A stretch of DNA of 19,890 nt, taken from positions 1 through 19,890 of the forward strand of contig CALEJO010000007.1 in assembly GCA_937898155.1 (NCBI GenBank), given 5' to 3'. The notes below the pieces were generated by a model. It was not told where the DNA came from and did not search any database. It saw nothing but the letters and a program-made list of their open reading frames with translations. The stretch comes from an uncultured Clostridia bacterium. Its GTDB lineage: Bacteria > Bacillota > Clostridia > Oscillospirales > CAG-272. Shown in pieces: positions 13,792 to 19,890 of this stretch (position 1 is the first letter of the stretch; the number at the start of each line of letters is the position of its first letter). A program made the translations under genes and the position numbers.

Positions 13792-14922
13792 TCAGATGCG
13801 TTCCGCCAGCACCTCGCGGTAATGGCGATAGAACTCCTCGTAGCGGCCTTCGTCGAGCGCGTCGCGGATCTTTTGCATCAATTCGTTATAAAAATACAGG
13901 TTATGAAGCACGGCGAGACGCATTCCGAGCATCTCGTCGGCTTTCAGCAAATGGCGGATATACGCGCGCGAATAATGCTCACACGCGGGGCAATGACAGT
14001 CGGGATCGATCGGGAGCGGATCGCGCAGATATTTATTGTTGTTCAGATTCAGCGTGCCTTTCCACGTGAAAATATACCCGTGGCGCGCGTTGCGCGACGG
14101 CATCACGCAGTCGAAGAAATCGACGCCGCGATAGACCGCTTCGAGGATGTTCACCGGCGTGCCGACGCCCATCAGATAGCGCGGTTTATTCTTCGGCATA
14201 AACGGCTCGACCTGCTCGATGATGTGATACATCACCTCGGTCTCCTCGCCGACGGCAAGCCCGCCGATCGCGTAGCCGTCGAGCCCGAATTCCGCGATGC
14301 GCTTCATATGGTCGATGCGGAGGTCGTCGTAGGTGCCGCCCTGCCCGATGCCGAAGAGCATCTGATGCTTGTTGATCGTTTCGGGGAGCGAATTGAGACG
14401 CGCCATTTCCGCCTGACAGCGGAGAAGCCAGCGCGTCGTCCGATCGACCGAGTTTTTGACGTAATCATAAGGCGCGGGATTTTCGATGCACTCATCGAAC
14501 GCCATCGCGATCGTGGACGCGATGTGCGATTGAATCTGCATACTTTCTTCCGGTCCCATGAAAATCTTTTTGCCGTCGATATGCGACGCGAACTGCACGC
14601 CCTCTTCCGTGATCTTGCGGAGTTGCGCGAGCGAGAAGACCTGGAAGCCGCCGCTATCCGTCAGCACGGGGCGGTCCCAGTTGAAAAATTTGTGGATGCC
14701 GCCCATATCGTAGATCACGTCGTCGCCCGGCCGCACGTGCAGATGATATGTATTCGAGAGTTCGATCTGGCATCCGATTTGATAAAGGTCCTGCGTCGAA
14801 ACGCCGCCCTTGATCGCGGCGGACGTGCCGACGTTCATGAAAACCGGCGTTTGCACCGTGCCGTGCACCGTTTCAAACGTGCCGCGGCGCGCGTGCCCTT
14901 CTTCTTTGAGTAAAGTGAACAT
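13792..14922 (-). CDS. tgt: tRNA-guanine transglycosylase
   Basis: This 376-residue enzyme exchanges guanine-34 for the queuine precursor in GUN-anticodon tRNAs. The catalytic residues are Asp89 in LTDSGGFQVF and the nucleophile Asp271 in DFFDCVMPSRNARHG. The zinc site is Cys309, Cys311, Cys314 and His340. Length is normal for bacterial TGT (about 370-380). It starts at ATG 14922, 21 bp after mutL. In many clostridia tgt adjoins queA and the ruv genes; here it lies in the mismatch-repair/miaB cluster and queA is not in the window. Companion to miaB as a second tRNA-modification gene in the operon. Confidence 0.97.
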   Translation of the reverse strand: MFTLLKEEGHARRGTFETVHGTVQTPVFMNVGTSAAIKGGVSTQDLYQIGCQIELSNTYHLHVRPGDDVIYDMGGIHKFFNWDRPVLTDSGGFQVFSLAQLRKITEEGVQFASHIDGKKIFMGPEESMQIQSHIASTIAMAFDECIENPAPYDYVKNSVDRTTRWLLRCQAEMARLNSLPETINKHQMLFGIGQGGTYDDLRIDHMKRIAEFGLDGYAIGGLAVGEETEVMYHIIEQVEPFMPKNKPRYLMGVGTPVNILEAVYRGVDFFDCVMPSRNARHGYIFTWKGTLNLNNNKYLRDPLPIDPDCHCPACEHYSRAYIRHLLKADEMLGMRLAVLHNLYFYNELMQKIRDALDEGRYEEFYRHYREVLAERI

Positions 14923-14943
14923 GATGTTTCTTCTTTCTATGGT

Positions 14944-16905
14944 TTACGTTCTGCCGAAACGCGCTTCGAGCTCCTTTTTCGTGATCTCGAACGCCACGGG
15001 GCGCCCGTGCGGGCAGAATTTGATGCAGTCGTAGCGAAGCAGATTGTCGCAGATCCAGCGCAGATGCGCCTCGTCGTAGACGCGCCCTGCCTTGACCGAC
15101 GCTTTGCACGCGCTCTGATAAAGGGCGTGCTCGAAATAGTCGCGGCGATGCACGTCGATGGATTCGCCGTATTCCATCGTGCGCGTGAGCAGCTCGGCGA
15201 AAAGCGTTTTCGCCTCGGCGGGCGTAAAATCCTGCGGCATTCCCGTGAACTTCACTTCTTTTTCGCCGACGGTGAATTCAAAGCCGACGGCGGAAAGCTC
15301 CTTTTGATAGTCCCGCGCGGTCTGCGCTTCCTCCACGGTCAGCGCGAGCGTATCCGGCACGAGCAGAAGCTGAACAGACGGCGACGATGCCGTCATATTT
15401 GCGCGCAGACGCTCGAAATTGATGCGCTCGTGCGCCGCGTGCTTGTCGATCAGAATCAGCCGGTCGCCCGTTTCGATCAGCAAGTAGCCGGCGAACGCCT
15501 CGCCGATCAGCCGATAGGGCGGCACGTCGTGTGTCGCGACACCCGCAATCTTCGCGTCGGTATTTTCGGGGATCGAAATGGGTTCTCTTTTCGGAAGCGG
15601 TGGCTCCACAGGCGGAATCTCCACGGTTTTGACCGCGCCGCCGTAAAGCCGTTCGCGCATCGAAAAATCGGAAAAGCTCGTTTCCGCGATGACGCGGGGA
15701 CTCGTCACGGGGCGCGACGCCGAAAGCGGCGGCACGTCCACGGGGATGTCGTCCTCGGGGATCGGCGCGGGCGTTTTTTCCGCGCGGGAGAACAGTTCCG
15801 CCTCCGCGCCCTTCTCCGCCGCTTTGGCAAACAGCTCGTCGAGCGCCGTTTGCTTCGGCGCGGGCTCGGATTCCGACATCGCGGGCTTCTTTTCGCTCGG
15901 CAAAAACGTCGGGCGGGCGATCCCGCCCGCGAGCGTGCCACGCACCGCGGAATAGACCGCGTCGAACACCGCTTTTTCATTTGAAAATTTGACTTCCATC
16001 TTCGCGGGATGGATATTGACGTCCACGAGCGCCGTCGGAAGCGTGAGATTCAGCACACACGACGGGAATTTATCGGACGGAATATACGAGCGAAATGCCG
16101 CTTCCAGTGCCGAGGAGAGCGTTTTGGAACGCACGCAACGGCGGTTGATATAAAACTGTTGCATCGCGCGGTTGCCGCGCGCCTGCTCCGGCGCCGTCAC
16201 GTATCCGCTGACACCGATCGCGCCGATGCCGTTGATCTCGATGAGGTTCGCGGCGAACGCGCCGCCGTAGACGGAATAGATCGCGTTTTTGAGATTGCCG
16301 TCGCCCGCCGTCGCAAATTTCAGATTGCCGTCCGCGATCAGACGAAACGCGATCTCGGGATGGCTGAGCGCGAGCTTTTCCATCGTCTGCGCGACCGTCG
16401 CACCCTCGGAGACGTCGGATTTGAGAAATTTGAGACGCGCCGGCGTCGTGGCAAACAGTTTTTCGCAGATGACCGTCGTGCCGTCGGGACAACCCGTGGC
16501 TTCGACCGCGTTCACCGTGCCATAAGCGCCCGAAAGAAGCGTGCCCGCCTCGGTATTCGGCTGTTTGGTCATGATCCGGAATTCCGTGACGGCGGTGATC
16601 GCCGCGAGCGCTTCGCCGCGGAAGCCGAGCGTCAGAATGGCGTTCAGGTCTTCGGCGCTTTGAATCTTGCTCGTCGCATGGCGGCGCACCGCCAGCACCG
16701 CGTCCTCGGCGCTCATGCCGCATCCGTTATCCGTCACACGGAAAAACGCGACGCCTCCCTTTTGGATCTCCACCGTGATCGACGTCGCACCGGCGTCGAT
16801 CGCGTTTTCGGTCAATTCCTTAATGGCGGAGGCGGGGCGTTCCACCACTTCACCGGCAGCGATCAGGTTCGCCACCGAAAGATCGAGAATGTGAATTTGT
16901 CCCAT
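14944..16905 (-). CDS. mutL: DNA mismatch repair protein MutL (endonuclease type)
   Basis: This 653-residue protein has the GHKL ATPase N-terminal domain with IKELTENAIDAGA, DNGCGM, RHATSKI and GFRGEAL (residues ~28-105). A transducer domain follows to ~330, then a proline-rich linker (~340-460) and the C-terminal dimerisation/endonuclease domain. The metal-dependent nicking motif reads DKHAAHERINFE from Asp487, the CPHGRP metal motif lies near residue 630, and ACKASVKAG precedes it. It is therefore the self-nicking MutL of bacteria lacking MutH. It starts at ATG with AAAGGAAA five bases upstream, 20 bp after the mutS stop. The gene is intact even though its partner mutS carries a frameshift. 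Confidence 0.97.
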   Translation of the reverse strand: MGQIHILDLSVANLIAAGEVVERPASAIKELTENAIDAGATSITVEIQKGGVAFFRVTDNGCGMSAEDAVLAVRRHATSKIQSAEDLNAILTLGFRGEALAAITAVTEFRIMTKQPNTEAGTLLSGAYGTVNAVEATGCPDGTTVICEKLFATTPARLKFLKSDVSEGATVAQTMEKLALSHPEIAFRLIADGNLKFATAGDGNLKNAIYSVYGGAFAANLIEINGIGAIGVSGYVTAPEQARGNRAMQQFYINRRCVRSKTLSSALEAAFRSYIPSDKFPSCVLNLTLPTALVDVNIHPAKMEVKFSNEKAVFDAVYSAVRGTLAGGIARPTFLPSEKKPAMSESEPAPKQTALDELFAKAAEKGAEAELFSRAEKTPAPIPEDDIPVDVPPLSASRPVTSPRVIAETSFSDFSMRERLYGGAVKTVEIPPVEPPLPKREPISIPENTDAKIAGVATHDVPPYRLIGEAFAGYLLIETGDRLILIDKHAAHERINFERLRANMTASSPSVQLLLVPDTLALTVEEAQTARDYQKELSAVGFEFTVGEKEVKFTGMPQDFTPAEAKTLFAELLTRTMEYGESIDVHRRDYFEHALYQSACKASVKAGRVYDEAHLRWICDNLLRYDCIKFCPHGRPVAFEITKKELEARFGRT

Positions 16906-16925
16906 ATGTTTCCTTTCGGATGAAT

Positions 16926-19521
16926 TTATCCGTTTTCGAGCATCTTTTTCAGTTCAAAAATGAGATTGAGCGCTTCGAGCGGCGTCAGCGTATTGAGGTC
17001 GGTCTTGCGGAGTTTTTCGCATACGTCGCTTTCCGCGAGATTGGCAAAGGAGAACATCGGCAGTTCCGGCTCCGCCGTCTTGGCTTTCGGTGCCGCGCTT
17101 CCCTTGGCGGGCATCGCGGACGGCTCCGCGCCCTCGGTGCTTTCGACAAGCGTCAGAATCTCGCGGGCGCGCTTGATGACCTCTTTCGGCACGCCGGCAA
17201 GCTGTGCCACCTCGATGCCGTAGCTGTCATCCGCCGCGCCGCGCACGATCTTGCGCAAAAACGTGATGCTGTCGCCCTTTTTCTTCGCCGCGATATTATA
17301 ATTCACGACGCCCTCGAATTCGTTTTCGAGCGTCGTCAGCTCATGATAGTGCGTGGCAAACAGCGTTTTCGCGCCGATCTTTTTGCCGAGCGTGTATTCC
17401 GCGACGGCGCGTGCGATGCTCATGCCATCAAACGTCGAGGTGCCGCGTCCGATCTCGTCGTAGATGATAAGACTCGATTTCGTCGCGTTGTCGAGGATAT
17501 ACGCCACCTCGCTCATTTCGAGCATAAACGTGGACTGCCCCATCGCGAGGTCGTCCGACGCGCCGACGCGCGTGAAAATTTTATCAATGACGGAAAGCCG
17601 TGCTTCCCGCGCGGGCACAAACGAGCCGATCTGCGCCATGACGCAGATGAGCGCGACCTGCCGCATATAGGTCGATTTGCCCGCCATATTCGGGCCGGTA
17701 ATCAGCATGAAGCGGTTTGCCTTGCAATCGAGCGCCGTGTCGTTCGGCACGAAATAGGTATCGCGCGCGAACGCTTCGACGACAGGATGGCGCCCGTCTT
17801 TGATCTCGATCTCGTCTCCATAGCCGATCTCGGGGCGGCAATAGCCGTTCCGTGCCGCCACCTCGGCGAGCGAGCAATAGACGTCGAGCTTGGCAAGCAG
17901 AAATGCCGTCTTTTGCACGCGATGGACGTTCTCCGCCACGCGCATCCGGATATCACAGAAAATCTGATATTCCAGCGCCACGCGCTTTTCGCCTGCGCTC
18001 AATACCTGCGACTCCATATCTTTGAGCTCTTCGGTGATATAGCGCTCGCCGCCGACCAGCGTCTGCTTGCGGATATAGCGCTCCGGCACCTCGTTCGCAT
18101 AGGACTTTGAAACTTCGATATAATAGCCGAACACGCGGTTATAGCCGACTTTGAGCGTTTTGATGCCCGTCGCTTCGCGCTCGGCCTCTTCGATGCGCGC
18201 GATCCAGCCCTTGCCGTCGTCGGCAATTTCCACGAGCCGATCGACATCCTCGCTGAATCCGCTTCGGATCAGCCCGCCCTCGCGCACGGAGAACGGCGGA
18301 TCGTCCACGATCGCCGCGTCGATCAGCGCGCACACGTCGTCCAGCGCGTCGAGCTCGCCCGCGATCGAGCAAAGCTCGTCCGAGCCGAGTCCCGAAAGGA
18401 TTTCCTTGATGGCAGGAAGTTTTTCCGCGGTCGCCGCCACCGCGCGCAGGTCGCGCGCGTTCGCCGTGCCGTAAACGATGCGGGTGATGAGCCGTTCGAG
18501 ATCGAGCACGCCCGCGAGCGCGTTCATCAGCTCACCCCGCTCCACCACGTGCGAATAGAGCTCCGCTACCGCCGCCTGCCGACGGTTGGTCGAGAAATTT
18601 GCGCAAAAGGCGAGCGCCCGCCGCGGTTTTCGTTTTATCCAGAACCCAAAGGAGCGTGCCTTTTTTCTCCGCGCGGCGCATCGTTTCGCACAATTCGAGA
18701 TTGCGTCTGGTATTGACGTCCAGTTCGAGATACTGTCCGTTTTCGTAGAAATTCAGCATGCCGAGATTGCCGAGCCGCGTCTTTTGCGTCTCCTCGGCAT
18801 AGGAAAGAAGCGCGCCCAGCGCCCGTATCGCGGGATGTGCGTCGTCCTCAAACGCACCGGGCAGATCCGAGAAGTGTTCCCGCACCAGCGCCGCCGCGTC
18901 CTGCGGCACGAAGCGCGCCGCCGCGCAGGCGTTGATCGTCGCCGAGAGGCGCTCGCGCAAAAACTGCGTCGCCTCGGGCAGTTCGTCCGCGCCGACGTTC
19001 AGAACGATCTCGCGCGGCGCATATGCGCCGAGCTCGCCGATCAAACGCGTCATGCGATGCTCACCCGCGAACACGGTTGCGGCGATCTGGCCTGTCGAAA
19101 TATCGGAAAATGCCGCGCCGATCGCGTCTTCGCAAAGACAGATCGCGCAGATATAGTTATTGCGTTTTTCATCGAGGAGCGACGATTCCGTCAGCGTGCC
19201 GGGCGTGATCATGCGGATCACGTCGCGCTTGACGAGCCCTTTGGCAAGCGCCGGGTCTTCGAGCTGCTCGCAAATCGCGACCTTATACCCGCGCGAGACG
19301 AGTCTGCCGATATAGCCCTCGACCGCGTGGAACGGCACACCGCACATCGGTGCACGTTCGTCTTCGCCGCAGTCGCGCCCCGTCAGCACGAGATCGAGCT
19401 CCGCCGACGCCGTTTTGGCATCGTCGAAGAACATCTCATAGAAGTCCCCGATGCGATACATCAGGATATATTCCCGATATTTATCCTTGACCTCGAAATA
19501 CTGTTGCATCATCGGCGTCAT
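16926..19521 (-). pseudogene. mutS: DNA mismatch repair ATPase MutS, frameshifted
   Basis: The two parts together encode one ~865-residue MutS in two frames. The N-terminal part starts at ATG 19521 (GAGGAG 8 nt upstream) with MTPMMQQY; the mismatch-recognition Phe-Tyr-Glu is at 27-29 in GDFYEMFF. It runs to FLDQP near residue 311, then reads out of frame to a TGA at 18532. The true frame resumes as NRRQAAVAELYSHVVERGEL and continues through the clamp and ATPase domains, with Walker A TGPNMAGKST and Walker B LIIYDEIGRGTSTFDG intact, to the stop at 16926. No single-frame product covers both halves. The lesion is either a real mutation, giving a mismatch-repair-deficient cell, or an assembly error. 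No other defect is seen. It sits between miaB (28 bp upstream) and mutL. Confidence 0.88.
18532..18590 (-). other. mutS: Frameshift site in mutS
   Basis: On the minus strand the upstream frame reads FLDQP up to about 18586; the downstream frame reads NRRQ from about 18587, one base displaced. The frames overlap at CAACCG (18583-18588). The upstream frame ends at TGA 18534-18532. Downstream-frame starts are GTG at 18548 and 18545 and ATG at 18527, the last only four bases after that stop and preceded by GGGGTGA. The shift equals one extra base or a loss of 3n+2 bases. Confidence 0.85.
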
Positions 19522-19549
19522 GGGTTTTCTCCTCGTTTCTTTCAAATGA

Positions 19550-19890
19550 TTATGCTTCGACGATCTCACCTTTCAGCGCAAATGGCTGCGCTTCCGTGAT
19601 TTTGATCATGCGGAATGTGCCGATGTCCGCTTCCGCCGCGGAAAACAGCACGATTTTATTGCCGCTGTCGCGCCCCGTATAGACCGCGGCATTCGATTTG
19701 CTCGGTCCTTCGACGAGCACGCGGCGCACTTTCCCGACGGCGGGCAGGTTTTTGGCGAGTGAAATTTCATTTTGCTGTTCGAGCAGACGCGAGCATCGCT
19801 CGCTTTTCGTCTCCTCGGGCACTTGGTTTTCCATCTTGGCGGCGGGCGTTCCGTCACGCTTTGAATAGAGGAACGAATACACTATATCGT
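19550..19890 (-). CDS. miaB: tRNA-2-methylthio-N6-dimethylallyladenosine synthase MiaB, C-terminal part
   Basis: Only the last ~113 residues are in the window; the frame is open to the right edge, so the 5' end and the radical-SAM and UPF0004 domains lie outside. The visible sequence starts in the motif FLYSKRDGTPAAKM, characteristic of MiaB, followed by the LLEQQNEISLAKN helix. It ends with a TRAM domain (~VRRVLVEGPSK through TGRDSGNKIVLF) that binds tRNA. MiaB adds the methylthio group to i6A37 of tRNAs reading UNN codons. The alternative relatives MtaB and RimO are less likely because of the SKRDGTPAAKM form. It ends 28 bp before mutS, consistent with one operon and with the common miaB-mutS-mutL order in clostridia. 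Confidence 0.92.
   Translation of the reverse strand, partial: DIVYSFLYSKRDGTPAAKMENQVPEETKSERCSRLLEQQNEISLAKNLPAVGKVRRVLVEGPSKSNAAVYTGRDSGNKIVLFSAAEADIGTFRMIKITEAQPFALKGEIVEA

Noticed and set aside
13822..19599. Several long plus-strand frames opposite tgt, mutL and mutS (for example 13822-14913, 15007-15984, 16009-16923, 16920-18110, 18586-19599)
   Set aside because: All are antisense shadows of confidently identified minus-strand genes.
1..19890. CRISPR array, insertion sequence, prophage or defence system
   Set aside because: No regularly spaced repeats, transposase, integrase or phage-type genes were seen; nearly all sequence is accounted for by housekeeping or metabolic genes.

Overview
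This is a GC-rich chromosomal window from what looks like an uncultured clostridial Firmicute, probably a gut or rumen member of the Oscillospirales/Christensenellales type; the lineage is inferred. The pointers are an rplU-prp-rpmA operon in which L27 carries the Prp-cleavable N-terminal extension, an ABC_trans_CmpB-type membrane protein, a miaB-mutS-mutL-tgt gene order, and a split sodium-pumping biotin decarboxylase cluster. No mobile element, CRISPR array, tRNA or rRNA was found.

Left arm, plus strand (1-5097): the 3' part of a sialidase-fold protein, then tyrS, a TIM-barrel sugar-phosphate isomerase/epimerase-like gene and a CmpB-type membrane gene, closely spaced or overlapping. Next is a membrane-anchored M23 metallopeptidase whose ribosome binding site lies inside a strong hairpin. 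The block ends at a bidirectional terminator.

Centre-left, minus strand (5100-6754): a small membrane protein with its own promoter, and the ribosomal operon rplU-prp-rpmA with a clear promoter, a nested leader hairpin and a C(UUCG)G terminator.

Centre, plus strand (6853-12850): a sigma-A-type promoter drives a six-gene operon: PccB/MmdA-like carboxyltransferase, OadG-like small membrane subunit, biotin carrier, OadB sodium pump, OadA/5S-like carboxyltransferase, and an uncharacterised PAS-like protein. One biotin carrier apparently serves two different carboxyltransferases plus a Na+-translocating decarboxylase subunit. This would link carboxyl transfer between an acyl-CoA and pyruvate/oxaloacetate to a sodium gradient.

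Right arm, minus strand (12854-19890): miaB (partial)-mutS-mutL-tgt-polysaccharide deacetylase, tightly spaced and co-oriented. mutS is broken by a frameshift near 18585, at the boundary where its core domain continues towards the ATPase half, while mutL is intact with endonuclease motifs.

No clearly undescribed system was found. The points most worth checking are the mutS lesion, the two-carboxyltransferase Na+ pump operon with its orphan PAS-like protein, and the hairpin over the M23 start.
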